Program-made: the position numbers and the translations under genes | NCBI RefSeq assembly: GCF_963678635.1 | Contig: NC_087068.1 | Location: 30,134,318 to 30,198,317, forward strand | Source of the DNA: Symsagittifera roscoffensis | Taxonomy: Eukaryota; Xenacoelomorpha; Acoela; Convolutidae | Direction of reading: 5' to 3' | Length of the DNA: 64,000 nucleotides | Shown: one piece after another, positions 34,763-46,434 of the stretch | Numbering within the stretch: position 1 is the stretch's first letter | Layout: each line of letters begins with the position of its first letter | The notes under the pieces: generated by a model | The model's input: the letters and a program-made list of their open reading frames with translations, nothing else | What the model was told of the DNA's origin: nothing | Database searches by the model: none

Positions 34763-35339
34763 AGTAAAACACTAACCCCAGTAAAAACTACCACCCTCCC
34801 CAATACATTTTCTAGCCCTCCTTCCCTCACAAATACAAACACCTACCGCATTTAAAACATTTGTTCTCTCCGCTTAGCCCTCCAATTAAAGGTGGGCAAA
34901 ATATGTGGTGATATGGAGTATTAATTAATGGAGTGGGGGTAATTAGGGTTGGGGTGGTAATGAAAAATTAAGTAAGAATTAAGAAACAAAGATGTATTTA
35001 TTAAATTAGTAATTAATTGTGAAGAGAAAATTTTGAAGTAGTTTTTAATTAATTTTTATACACATCTAAATTACATCTCAATTAAACAATTGTTAAGTTT
35101 AACTAATGTTTTGTTGAAATATGTTTTAAGGCTTCAGGCTCTTAAAAACTATAATCCGTTATAACCACTCATAATGAGTTAGCAATGTAAGGAAACGGCT
35201 GAAATTCATTGCTGAAAATACATAATTTTTTATTATAATCAGTTTTAAAAAAATTTTACCGCTTGAAAATTAGTGAAATTTTATTCAATTTAAAATGATT
35301 ACACTCTCTCTTAGAATTTTTGGAAACTAACAAAAATAA

Positions 35340-36019
35340 AAGTTAAATTAACATAAGTAATCAAACTCTGGTGCGGGTAGGCTCCAGGCCTTAATCGAAA
35401 CCCAGGCTTTTTTCGTCCACAGGTCTGAAAATTTAGTAGGAGGCAATTGATAAACTACTAAATGGAATTGATTTATTGTGTGAACAAAAGTTGCGAAAGG
35501 GAAAAAGTATGACAGCCGGTTAAAATGCACTTGCTAAATGATCTTTTTTTCCTAATAATCTTTGTTTTCTAATTCTAACTGACTTTTTATTAGCAACCCA
35601 ATTTTCAATTTTACATTTTGTTCGCTCAATGAGAAACAGCTTTGTTCAACCGCTTTTCAAACATATTTCAGGAATAAATATAGTTTGGAATGATTTTTTA
35701 CACAACACTCGTTTCAATTTTTTCAGTAAAATATAAAAAATTTTGGACCTGAAAATTTGGTTAATGGAACAGCTATGACCCATATGCTAGCTTATGCCAC
35801 GCTCAAATTTTTCAGAAAAAAATGCGCAAAGTAAAAACTTTGGCAGAAAAAACTTTTACGCAAACTGTAAAGTTTTGTAAGTTTCTCCGGCGCGCTACTG
35901 CGAAATTTCAAAAATGAAAAATTTTTTCACATTGACCTATTGTTCTAAAAATTGACATGCGAACTAATTAAGCCATGGCAAACAAAATATTATTCATAAT
36001 TTTATTGTAAAATACTCGT
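35340..36019. repeat. left half of a diverged array unit, interrupted by the BEL element
   Basis: Blocks GTAGGCTCC..., CCACAGGTCTG, TAGTAGGAGGCAATT, TTAATGGAACAGCTATGA and GACATGCGAACTAATTA...GCCATGGCAAACAA align in order with the array to the right, most closely with 54,835-55,235. The continuation of the unit (ACACATAATTGATGCTCC) is found at 45,074, after the BEL insertion. Confidence 0.75.
36016..36019. other. target-site duplication TCGT (left, BEL element)
   Basis: TCGT precedes the element and recurs at 45070-45073. The uninterrupted homologous site in the array reads ACTCGCTACACAAAACTGATG, which fixes the insertion point. A 5-base TCGTT reading is equally possible. Confidence 0.6.
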
Positions 36020-36210
36020 TATAAACGCCTGTGGGCGATTGGCTTAACCATTTATTTGGACCATGTTTTAAATTCAGTTTCTTATTTGAAAATCAAATTC
36101 CATATTCCCTTATATCCTTAGGCAACAACAAATTATTTTTGTATGTCGACAAGCTACAGGAATTAGGACTATCGGCGACGCAACTTATGGGCAGAACTGA
36201 AACTGAGCAA
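36020..36210 (+). repeat. 5' LTR remnant of the BEL element
   Basis: From TATAAACGCC to about GAACTGAAACTGAGCA it aligns with 44391-44592, then similarity ends abruptly where an inverted gag fragment begins. Only the first ~190 bp of a ~680-bp LTR is left. Confidence 0.7.
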
Positions 36211-36215
36211 TCGAA

Positions 36216-36835
36216 ATCTTCAGAACAGTATGCGTTTTTGTTTTGTTCGCACTCTATCGAACGTGCACTTTTTCCTTAATTGGCGTCAATTTCTTGTGCC
36301 TTCTCTTCATACTTTTCAACGAAATTTGAGAGCTTCTCAAATTCTGATTTTACACAACAGGATCTTCGTTCATCGTCAATCATATCATTTACTTTATCGT
36401 GCGTCCTAACGAGCTCTCTTCGAAATCTCTCCAGTTTTCATTCTTCTTTCCCTTCTTTAAAATCACGTTCTTATACTACTCGAAAAAAAACGATGAGCGA
36501 AAGTGGAGAAATCAAAGCGAGCGCCGGGATTCCAACTGAAGGACAAGTAGAAGCGACTCATAAAAACGCAAGCGAAAAACCCACAAATGACCGCGGCAAA
36601 AGAACGAAAACTGGAGAGCTTTCAAAGAGAGCTCGTTAGGACGCTCGATAAATTAATTGAAATGATTGACACAAAACGAAAATCTTGTCGTGTGAAATCA
36701 CAACTTGAGAAACTTTTAAACTCTTAAAAAAAGCATGAAAAGAAAGAACAAGGACTTGACGCCAACCAGGGAAATAATGAACCTTCGATAGAGTGTGAAT
36801 AAAACAAAAACGCAAACTGTTCTGAAGATTTTGTC
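36216..36835. repeat. inverted repeat of gag sequence (fold-back)
   Basis: The left arm (about 36,216-36,460) is the reverse complement, diverged, of the right arm (about 36,600-36,835). For example GAGAGCTCGTTAGGACGC in the right arm has its complement GCGTCCTAACGAGCTCTC at about 36,400. Read on the minus strand the left arm encodes RRELVRTHDKVNDMID, and the right arm encodes QRELVRTLDKLIEMID, so both come from the same Gag coiled-coil segment. The arms are separated by about 140 bp. Confidence 0.8.
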
Positions 36836-38040
36836 AAAGAAATCAATGAGTAATTGGAGAAAACTAGCAAGGCCAAAGCGCTTGGCAGTACCTCAGCAGC
36901 TCAATCTCTATACATTTCAAGATTGATTCACCAACCAGTCAAATGATGAAGCACTCCGTCTCAAAGGGATGGTTGCTCAACTGGAGCTGGAAAGCTCAAA
37001 AAATAAAAATATTTATTCTGAAAAACTGTCAGAACTGACAATTCGAAACGCTGGAGAAACAGCGCGATTAAATAAACAACTTGGCCATATGATTTTTTCA
37101 ATTGTCGCTAAACAATCAGAACTCGCAAAAAAAATAATTGTGTCTCCGGACAGGAGCGGCAGACACACCAGAAAGAAAGGCAGTCAATTTTGACGATGAG
37201 TATCAGAGGGACTACACCAACGACTAGGTAAAATCACTCAGCCAACCTGACAAACTGAAAAAATGCTTCGAAGTATGAATTTAAAAAGGGGATCGAGTAG
37301 GCAACAAGAAGATCGAAATCACGACAGATACTCAGATGACATAACCACCGACTTCAGATATCTGACTTTACCCAAAACCAGCTTACCAAAAGTAAAAATG
37401 CAACTTTTTGGAGGACAACCATTGAAATGGCCGGAGTGGTCAGGATTTTTCACGGCTACAGTGCATAACGCCGACATCACCGAAAGCAACAAAAAATGTA
37501 CTATCTGAAGAGCCATTTACCTGGAAAAGCAAAGCAGATACTAACTGGACTCAGCTAGCTTCGATGACAGCCAATACGAACATGCTTGGAAATTGTTGTC
37601 CAGACATTATGGCCAACCACACATCATAGTTGACTCTCAACTTAAGTAAGTGCAGAACTTTTCGAGTACCAAAATGCACGTCTGTTATCAAAATCGAAGT
37701 TCGCTGAAATAGTGATTACATTTGTATTTACTTGGATATCATGGGGATTTGAAAGCAACTCCAAACATCAACATGATACTCGCTAAGCTCCCTCCCGATC
37801 TGAAAGAAAATGGTCCTTTTTTAATAGTGAAGGCGACACTCGGAACCAACTATTGCTGATTTAAGTGAATGGTTGACTGATGTGGCCTAAGTTCACGATC
37901 AGTTAATTGCAAAAAGAAGTCATGAATCCAGAGGTGCAACTGGATCCTGGAAACAAAACAATCAAGGAATTTCCAAAAAGGAAAAGCCAGAACCTAAAAA
38001 GAAAAAGCCAGAACCTATACAACAGAAGACAAGAGACATC
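36493..38040 (+). pseudogene. gag: BEL gag, unit-1 context, broken
   Basis: It begins MSESGEIKASAG at about 36,493. A frame change leads into the coiled-coil block (ERKLESFQRELVRTL at 36,605), with stops after it. The later frame 36969-37193 and the conserved DUF1759-like segment 37263-37508 (LPKTSLPKVKMQLFGGQPLK) identify a Pao-type Gag. Continuation pieces (SQYEHAWKLLSRHYGQP near 37,570) are shifted. Gag would form the particle. Confidence 0.7.
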
Positions 38041-38063
38041 TGATTAAAAACGCAGATCAATGT

Positions 38064-38695
38064 TTGTGCTGTAACAAAGGAATCCATGAATTATGGAATT
38101 ATCCAGACTTCAAAATGATAAATCTGAGACAAAGATATGAAGTTCTGAAGGAAAATAGATTGTGTTTTGGATGCTTGGGCAAAACACGCAGTATCAATGA
38201 CTGTAAAGTCAGTCCATGTGGGTCAGTGGTTCCGACAAAAAGCACAATCGTCTGTTACATGAACAAAAGGGAGATAACAGAACTGGTGTACAACAAAATT
38301 CGAATAGCTCTTATAGTATGCCCGTAAGTAGTGGCTTAATTTCGATTGTAAGAGTAACACTAAATAATCCAGATACAGGCATGTCAGTGAGAACTTGCGC
38401 TTTGCAAGATAGCGGAGCGACAGTGACACTAATTAACAAAAATCTCAAAGAGTGGTTGAATTTGTCAGCAAAGGAATCTAGACCAGAACTTTCTGGAATG
38501 AACAGTGCGATCAATCTCAATGAAAAGGTCTCAGTGAAAGTGACAACCAGGAATCTGAAACCAGAACGCATCAACTGTTTGGTACAACCCGATTTGTCAC
38601 TTGGATCCACCAGCTATGCTTACAGCTTTTACAAAAAAAAAGATTTCTTCACTTGTCGATATTACCAAATTGCAAAATATCGCACTCTCAAGTGA
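38064..38695 (+). pseudogene. BEL zinc-knuckle and aspartyl protease, unit 1
   Basis: The first frame (38064-38327) holds the Cys/His motif region CCNKGIHELWN...LCFGCLGKTRSI, followed in a shifted frame (38216-38695) by the A17-type protease with its active site LQDSGATVTLIN (catalytic Asp 38408-38410) and the TTRNLKPERINCLVQ block. It would process the polyprotein. Confidence 0.75.
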
Positions 38696-39353
38696 AACTG
38701 ATAATTGGTCACGACAATTTCAGTTTGATAAGACCAATTGAGTTTAAGCATCAAAACAAATCAGACCATCGGGAGTAAAGACACCACTTGGATGGTCACT
38801 AAGTGGTTTACTGGGACAACAGCAAGTTAGGAATTGCAAAGCCCAATCATTTTTCTGTTCTGCAGAGGAACATCTAGCTAAGGAAGTTAGACCACGGTGG
38901 GCCACAGAAAACTATGGTTCCTCAAAAAACGTTGAGTCGCTAACTGGAGAAGAAAAAGAGCTCAACAGTTTTTTGGTTGAACGATGAAATTCGAAGATGG
39001 AAGATGAGAAAGTGGACTTCTGTAGATAGAAGACAACGTAAAAGTACAAAATAACTACAGACGTGTTCTGGGACAGCTGAGATCGTTGCAGCAAAATTTC
39101 GGCTGAGACATAAAACTGAAGAAAAAATATACCAAAACAATCATAGTGGGTCTCGAAAAAGGTTTCATTGTGAAAATTCTCAAAATAATCTTGCAGAAAA
39201 TGAAAGCAAAAAGACTTGGTATCTACCACACCATCCCGTTTTTCACTCACATGAACCAGACAAAGTTTGAAGAGTTTGCAATGCAGCATCGAAGTGTCAA
39301 AGTGTCTCTTTGGTCAATAACTTACTACCTAGACCAGATATTTTGAAGAAAAC

Positions 39354-39977
39354 TTGTTGGACTTTGTTCAAATTCCAAAAGGAGCAGTTGCAATCATAGC
39401 CGACATTGAACAGATGTTTTTTCAAGTCAAAGTAAAAGGAGATGATACTCACTGTCTGCGATTTCTGTACTCAGATGTTGAAAACGAAAATGAAAGGATT
39501 GTTATTTACAATTACAATGGACACACATTTGGTGCTAGAAGTTCACCAACTTGTGCAAACTATGCACTAACAAGAACCCTTGACGTTGATAAGTTACATC
39601 AATTGTCTAATCAATTGTAAAGGGATGACTTCAATTTTTCATCAAATGCCCAACTGAAGACTGAGAAGCTCAAGAAACAAGTAGTTGAAAACTTATCGAG
39701 AGGTGGTTTCAAGTTGACGAAATTCCAAAGCAACGTTGAAGAGTTGTCGGAAAATGCCGAAGAAAAGGAAGCATTGGTTTTGGGACTCAGTTGGAGGGCC
39801 GATTCAGACACTTTATCAGTATGTCGAATGAATGACAGACCAGCTGAAGGATTCTCTCAACGAGACTTTCTTAGCGAGGTTTTCTCATTATTTGACCCAT
39901 TAGGACTTTTGTCACCCTATGCAATTCGAATCGGAAGTTTTTTTAAAAAACAATGGAAGCAATATGGAGTGGATTAG
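39354..39977 (+). pseudogene. pol: BEL reverse transcriptase, unit 1
   Basis: The first block IADIEQMFFQVKV (with the first catalytic Asp) and FGARSSPTCANYAL are clear in 39354-39620. A TAA at 39618-39620 precedes a region reading RDDFNFSS, where a YxDD box is expected, so two aspartates remain but the aromatic residue does not. Beyond it lie the blocks RGGFKLTKFQSN and GLSWRADSDT (39714-39977), then FDPLGLLSPY. Confidence 0.75.
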
Positions 39978-40721
39978 GATAGGATAATAGCTGAAGATAT
40001 TGCAGAAGAAAATGGGTCATGGAGAAAAGAACTCGTGCTAATCAAAGCTATTGAAATCCCAATAAACTACTTTAATTTCGTATCAAAACATACTGACCTG
40101 CATGTTTTTGCAGATGCATCACTTGAAGGCTTGTTCGTGGCTGCATACTTCTGTGCGTCAGGTGCGGATGAAAGTAAAACTTTAACTAACTAACTTTCAA
40201 CTGCACTTAACTGGATACTAACTGGACTCAGCTAGCTTCGATGACAGCCAATACGAACATGCTTGGAAATGGTTGTCTAGGCATTATGGCCAACCACACA
40301 TCATAGTTGATTCTCAACTTAAGTTAGTGCAGAACTTTTCAAGTATCAAAATGCACGACTCTTATCAAAATCGAAGTTCGCTGAAAAAGTGAGTACATTT
40401 GTATATACTTCGGATGTCATGGGGATTTGAAAGCAACTGCAAACATCAACATGATACTCGCTAAGCTCCTTCCCGATCTGAAAGAAAGTGGTCTTTCTTT
40501 AATATTGAAAGACGACACTCGAAACCAACTGTTGCTGATTTAAGTGAATAGTTTACTGATGTGGCCTAAGTTCAAGATCAGTTAATTGCAAAAAGAAGTC
40601 ATGAATCCAGAGGTGCAACTGGATCCTGGAGACAAAACAATCGACGCATTTCCAAAAAGGAAAAGCCAGAACCTATACAACATAAAACAAGGGACATCTG
40701 ATTAAAAACGCAGATCAAGGT

Positions 40722-41347
40722 TTGTGCTGTAACAAAAAAATCCATGAATTATGGAACAGTCCAGACTTCAAAATGATAAATCTGAGACAAATATACGAAG
40801 TTCACAAGGAAAATAGATTGTGTTTTGGATGCTTGGGCAAAACACACAGTATCAATGACTGTAAAGTCAGTCCATGTGAGTCAGTGGTTGCGACAAAAAG
40901 CACAACCGTCTGTTACATGAACAAAAGGGATATAGCAGAACTGGTTTACAACAAAAGTCGATTAGCTCTTATAGTATGCCCGTAAATAGTGGCTTACTTC
41001 CGATTGTAAGAGTAACACTAATTAACCCAGATACAGACAAGTCAGTGAACACTTGCGCTTTGCAAGATACCGGATCGACAGTGACACTAATTAACAAAAG
41101 TCTCAAAGAGTGGTTGAATTTGTCAGCAAAGGAATGCAGATGAGAAAATTCTGGAATGAACAGTGCTATCAATCTCAATGAAAAGGTCTCAGTGAAAGTG
41201 ACAACCAGGAGTCTGAAACCAAAACGCATCAGCTGTTTGGTACATCCCGATTTGTCACTTAGATCCGCCAGCTATGATTACAGCTTTTACAAAAAAAAGA
41301 TTTCCTCACTTGTCGATATTACCAAATTGCAAAATATCACACCTTGA
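40722..41347 (+). pseudogene. BEL zinc-knuckle and aspartyl protease, unit 2
   Basis: This is the counterpart of 38064-38695. The active site here reads QDTGSTVTLIN (Asp 41066-41068), the more canonical DTG form. A TGA at about 41,141 and a frame change interrupt it before the conserved TTRSLKPKRISCLV block (41156-41347). Confidence 0.75.
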
Positions 41348-42000
41348 AGTGAAACTGATAATTGGTCACGACAATTTCACTTTGATATGAACATTTGAGT
41401 TTAAGCATCAAAACAAATCAGACCCATGGGGAGTGAATACACTACTTGGATGGTCATTAAGTGGGTCACTGGGACAACAGCAAGTTAGGAATTGCAAAGC
41501 CCAATCTCTTTTCTGTTCTGCAGAGGAACATCTAGCTAAGGAAGTTAGACAACGGTGGGCCACAGAAAACTATGGTTCCTCAAAAAACGTTGGAGAAGAA
41601 AGAAGAGCTCAACAATTTTTGAATGAACGATAAAATTCGAATATGGAAGATGAGAAAATGGACTTCTATAGATAGAAGACAACGTAAAAGTACAAAAATA
41701 TCTACGGACGTGTACTGGGACAGCTGAGATCGTTGCAGCAAAACTTCGGCTGAGACATAAAACTGAAGAAAAAATATACCAAAACAATCATAGTGGGTCT
41801 CGAAAAAGGTTTCATTGTGAAAATTCTCAAAATAATCTTGCAGAAAATGAAAGCAAAAAGACTTGGTATCTACCACACCATCCCGTTTTTCACTCACATG
41901 AACCAGACAAAGTTTGAAGAGTTTGCAATGCAGCATCGAAGTATCAAGGTATCTCTTTGAACAAAACCTTACTACCTAGACCAGATATTTTGCAGAAAAC

Positions 42001-42600
42001 TTGTTGGACTTTGTTCAAATTCCAAAACGAGCAGTTGCAATCATAGCCGACATTGAACAGATGTTTTTTCAAGTCAAAGTAGAAGAAGATGATACTCACT
42101 GTCTGCGATTTCTCTACTCAGAGGATGAAAACAAAAATGAAAGGATTGTTATTTACAATTACAATGGACCCATATTTGGTGCTAGAAGTTCACCAACTTG
42201 TGCAAACTATGCACTTACAAGAACCCTTGACGTTGATAAGTTACATCAATTGTCTAATCAATTGCAACGCTATGATTTCAATTTTTCATCAAATGCCCAA
42301 CTGGAGACTGAGAGCCACAAGAAACAAGTAGTTGAAAACTTGTCAAGAGGTGGTTTCAAGTGGACGAAATTCCAAAGCAACGTTGAAGAGTTGTCGGAAA
42401 ATGCCAAGGAAAAGGAAGCATCGGTTTTGGGACTCAGTTGGAGGACCGATTCAGACACTTAAGCAGTATGTCGAATGAATGACAGACCAGTTGAAGGATT
42501 CTCCCAACGAGACTTTCTTAGCGTGGTTTTCTCATTATTTAACCCAATAGGACTTTTGTCACCCTATACAATTCGAATCAGAAAATTTTTGAAAAAAATG
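42001..42600 (+). pseudogene. pol: BEL reverse transcriptase, unit 2
   Basis: The open piece 42001-42462 runs from LLDFVQIPKRAV through IADIEQMFFQVKV and FGARSSPTCANYAL to GLSWRTDSDT. The expected YxDD position reads QRYDFNFSS, so one aspartate is missing. A TAA replaces the sense codon found in unit 1 just after DSDT. This is the RT copy directly upstream of RNase H. Confidence 0.78.
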
Positions 42601-42644
42601 GAAGGCATATGGAGTGGATTAGGATAGGATAATAGCTGAAGATT

Positions 42645-43295
42645 TTGCAAAAGAATATGGGTCATGGAAAAAAAAACTCGTACAAATCAAAGCTATTGAA
42701 ATCCCAAGAAACTACTTCAATTTCTTATCAAAACATACTGACCTGCATGTTTTTGCAGATGCATCACTTGAAGGCTTGTTCGTGGCTGCATACTTCTATG
42801 CGTCAGGTGCAAATGAAAGTTAATCTTTTGGTTTTTGGCAGAAAAACAGTGGCAACAAAGGAGCAATTGAGCATACCAAGGCTGGAGTTGCAAGCAGCAG
42901 TGATTGCTACCAGAATCAAAGACAACCTATTCGAATTGCACGAAACCTCAGTAATAGAAGCATACATGTGGTTAGACCATAGTACAGTATTGGGTTGGTT
43001 ATCTTTCGAGAAGAAGTTACCAGTTTTTGTGGCGAATAGAGTCGCGGAGATTCTAGACACGACAACCGTCAATTCATGGAGACATGTGAATGGAGCCATG
43101 AATCCAGCAGACATAGGAACAAAGGGTCTGATAATATATCAGATACTCGATATCGCTTGGCTACATGGGCCGAGCTGGATCACAAGTGAAGCTCATTGGC
43201 CAAAGAAACTCCAAAGCAAGGATGTTGAATTGGAAGAATCGTCGAAGAAATTTGTTAGAAACTTACAATCAATGAATCTTTGCCGTCTGCCATAA
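42645..43295 (+). pseudogene. pol: BEL RNase H and connection region
   Basis: The 216-codon frame contains LSIPRLELQAAVIATRI, YMWLDHSTVLGWL, VANRVAEILD and NPADIGTKG, the standard BEL/Pao RNase H blocks with the catalytic Glu (RLELQAA) and Asp (WLDHS) present. The start of the domain (HVFADASLEGLFVAAY) is in another frame at about 42,745. The frame runs into SMNLCRLP then stops at 43293-43295. Confidence 0.8.
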
Positions 43296-44160
43296 GTTTA
43301 GTAATTTAAAAAGACTTCAAAATAAAATTGCTTATATCATAAGAGCAATAAAAAAACACAAACCCAAGAGTTTGATCATCACAGCTGTAGAAATCATGAA
43401 AGCAACAAAAGCAATCTTCCGATCAGTTCATCAAGAGAGTTTCAAGGCAGATAAACAAACTCATCTTAGAAAATTGAATTCATTCCTAGATGCAGATGGA
43501 TTACTGCGAGCAAGAGGCAGACTAGTGAAGTCATAAGACTTGACATTCGCACAAAAACATCCAATATTATTGGATGGCAAGCATCATGTCACCGAGATTC
43601 TTCTGAGAAATGAACACTTACAAAATCGTCACGTGGGAATTGAACAACTCAGAAGTATAGTTTAAAAAAACTACTAGTTTTTCGGCGTGAGAAACTAGCT
43701 AAGGTCATTAAAGCGAACCGTCTTACTTGTCGAAAAACTTCTCAGAAAGGTGAACACCCTATGATGGCGACCCGAATTTAGAATAGACTGCAGTAGACCA
43801 TTCAAGAACACCGGAGTAGACTAATTCGGACGCTTCAATGTAAAGGTCAGAAAATTGTCTGAAAAAAGATAGATCTGGCTGATGACGTGTCTTACCACAA
43901 GAGCTGCACACTTAGAAGTTGCACAAGACTTGTCGACAGAAGCATTGTTGAATTGTTTGTTTCGTTTTTTTTTGCGCGAAGAGGCAAACCCGATCCAAAA
44001 TTGTTATAATATCCCAACAGAAAAAACTAGTTGTGTCAGTTCTTCCACGAAAATCATAGGACACTGAAATTTTTGTCCTAAATACTTTTCTAGAGAAGCA
44101 GTTTAGCAAGAACATCGTATAATTGCATGTACATCCCGATAACAAGTCGTACACCGATAG
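43296..44160 (+). pseudogene. pol: BEL integrase, broken
   Basis: Pieces include the HPILLDGKHHVTEIL...RHVGIEQLR zinc-finger region (about 43,555-43,660), the first core Asp in NTGVD (43819-43821, followed at once by a stop) and TCLTTRAAHLEVAQDLSTEA (43882-43945). The region that should hold the second Asp and the Glu is not recognisable. Inactive. Confidence 0.75.
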
Positions 44161-44390
44161 AACGCGTTACAATGAGAGTTTTTGTCACACAATTCTGAGT
44201 CTTTTATCAGAAAAAAATTATTTACTTGTTTCAATAATTTGCCGATCTTGTTCGGCCAGTGGCATTCAAGATTATAGATTTACCCATTTCTTTGCTTTTT
44301 GCACAAATTTATTTTTAATTGTTTTATTGACTTTACACATATTCTAATTAATAATAAAACTTTGACTCATGGTGCCAGAATAGGGCCGAC

Positions 44391-45069
44391 TATAAACGCC
44401 TCTGTGGGCGATTGGCTTACCCATTATATCAGTTGATTTTTTAAACTCAGTTTCATTTTTGAAAGTCAAATTCACTTAAATCCTTAGGCAACATCAAATA
44501 TGACAGAAGAATATTTTTGCATGTCGACAAGCTACAGAAATCGTGACTAATTGGCAACGCAATTTATGGGCAGAACTGAAGCTGAACAAACATATACCAC
44601 CCACAAATAGCCAGAAGCTACAGTTTGCAAAAAGATCTGCAAAGCAGTTGTTTTGAATTGAAAAGAAAACTAAAAGGAGATTTTTGCAAAAAAAGCATCG
44701 GCAGAGATTTTGCAGAAAACCAGAACAAACCAAAAATTAAAATATCAGATTTGAAATGAGCATTTAATTGTTCGCATAATTTTTACTTTTCTCATTAGAA
44801 GATTCAAATGTTTACTATTTAATTACTTTATAATTGTAATATTCTATCTTGTTTTATTTCAAGTTGGAGTGGTAATGAAGGGCATTTATAATTTGACTTA
44901 TTGTAAGTTTCTTTTACTGTATTATCAGAACGCTCCGTTAACCTTTCTGAACCGACAAATTTTTTGAAAAAACGATTGTCTCTTCCGTTTTCATATTATC
45001 CTCTGAGTTTAAAAATCGGCTGTAAAGTCTGTTGACGCTGAGACAACTTTGAGTGACAAGTTGTATTAA
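44391..45069 (+). repeat. 3' LTR of the BEL element
   Basis: It starts TATAAACGCC, matching 36,020, and ends ...TTGTATTAA just before the TCGT target duplication. The first ~200 bp align with the 5' remnant and the rest has no partner in the window. The ends are not TG...CA, so the boundaries rest on the target duplication and the empty-site comparison. Confidence 0.65.
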
Positions 45070-45073
45070 TCGT
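45070..45073. other. target-site duplication TCGT (right, BEL element)
   Basis: It matches 36016-36019. Confidence 0.6.
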
Positions 45074-45270
45074 TACACATAATTGATGCTCCTGCGGTTG
45101 TGGGAAAAGGAATAACATAGTCGCTCTGAGATTGTGTTTGAAACTTTAACAAAATCGAAAATTAAGAAAAAAATTGCAAAAATTGTTTTTTTAATAGATT
45201 TTTTTTTGCATCAAACAATTTTATGCAATTTTTAAGCTGGATTAAAATGGCTCCTACTCATTATTAGGGC
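45074..45270. repeat. right half of the interrupted array unit
   Basis: ACACATAATTGATGCTCCTGCGG...TTGTGGGAAAAGGAATAA...CTCCTACTCATTA aligns with 50,690-50,860 and the corresponding places in every later unit. Similarity ends at about 45,270. Confidence 0.8.
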
Positions 45271-46434
45271 GAATTAAATCGCACATATACAGTTGTCCCA
45301 AAAAAGCCCATTTGGCGTTCTAAAACCACCATAGCTTCAAAAGAAATAATCGGGGATGAAAAATGCTTTTAAATATGTGCTCATCGTTTCATTTTGATAA
45401 TTCAGTTGGTTTTAAATTGTTCTTTCGAAAAGTGGCCATTCAAAAATTTTCAATTTATTTCAAGAAAAAAGCCAGACTTATTTTCCTATGCAAATTTTGA
45501 AATATTTTTCCACAAATTTAAACGCAAACACAATTTTAAACCGCCGCTTTTCAAAAGAGACTTGAAAACAACTTTAACGCATTTTTTTTGTCAATAGAGA
45601 AGCCTTTTTTAAAAATTTATTACATGTTAAGCAATTTTCATAGCAACTCTTGTATTAGTGACTGCTTTTTCATCAAAAAACATTTAACTTAAAAGTTTTA
45701 GAAGTTTGTTGGCTGATATCCAATTTCAGAAAATGTGGTCACAACGCAACAACAAGCGATAAGTAAGCGTTTAATATCCTTTAGTCAGCTATCACCTAGC
45801 AGTACTTGGAAAGACGCCCGTTAAACCGAAATTAACGGAAAAGCGCCAGTTAAGCTGAAAACAAAACGCCATAAAACCTTTCGGTGTTATATAAAAAATT
45901 GCGACCCAAAGTTTTAGCAGTCTCTCAAACTACGAAACACCAGGTGATTAAATCAATAGGAAACAAGAGAAGTTATTGAGGTCCATTAATAAAGCAAACC
46001 CATTTTCTAACAAAATTTCAGGATCAGATATTTATACGAGAAAAAAATTCTCGTTCAGTCTAATTTTTCAAAAGTGACCTACACGCCACATATGCTGTTT
46101 TCAAACAGCATCATACTAAATATAATGATCAGATGTTTTGCGACATATATAATAACGGAGATTTTTTATTTTTACCCTATTTTGACACTGTGGATAATAC
46201 ACTTTCCAGTGCCGAACCTGCATTGGTTTGATTTGCTGATTTCTGTCCTTTTAACTCAACTTCATCATTTGGCATTTCGAATATGTATAGAGTAGTATGC
46301 TTTCTGGCCATTAACTAGAATGATCGGGAAAAAAAGAATCTTTGAAACCTTTTAATTGTGTAAAATTTGTGTGTTATAATTAAATTTATATAAAGCTCTA
46401 TGTTCGTGGATACATCTTGACAAATTGTTTTTTA

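Larger units (their letters stand above)
33411..35339. other. AT-rich DNA without recognisable genes
   Basis: It contains a stem-loop (34,238-34,296) and an 18-C homopolymer (34745-34762). No coding frame with family features is seen on either strand. Confidence 0.5.
37537..42830 (+). repeat. 2.68-kb tandem duplication of gag(3')-protease-RT in the BEL element
   Basis: GATACTAACTGGACTCAGC starts unit 1 at 37537 and unit 2 at 40213, a period of 2676 bp. Both end at the start of RNase H (GCGTCAGGTGC), and only after unit 2 do RNase H and integrase follow. The copies differ at a few percent by eye and each has private stops and indels. Both have the degenerate RT catalytic box, so the parent was probably already damaged. 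Confidence 0.92.
36020..45069 (+). mobile_element. BEL/Pao LTR retrotransposon, rearranged and degenerate
   Basis: Order on the + strand: LTR remnant, gag, aspartyl protease, RT, RNase H, integrase, LTR. Diagnostic BEL/Pao sequences include LKWPEWSGFF (gag), CALQDSGATVTLINK (protease), IADIEQMFFQVKV with FGARSSPTCANYAL (RT), and CLTTRAAHLEVAQDLSTEA (integrase). The gag-protease-RT part is duplicated in tandem, an inverted gag piece replaces most of the 5' LTR, and there are many stops. Both ends are defined by comparison with uninterrupted copies of the host repeat. Confidence 0.88.

Noticed and set aside
38912-39289. Minus-strand Phe-rich frames opposite BEL protease/RT (repeated at about 41.6-41.9 kb)
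   Set aside because: They are antisense shadows of a recognisable polyprotein, repeated only because of the tandem duplication.
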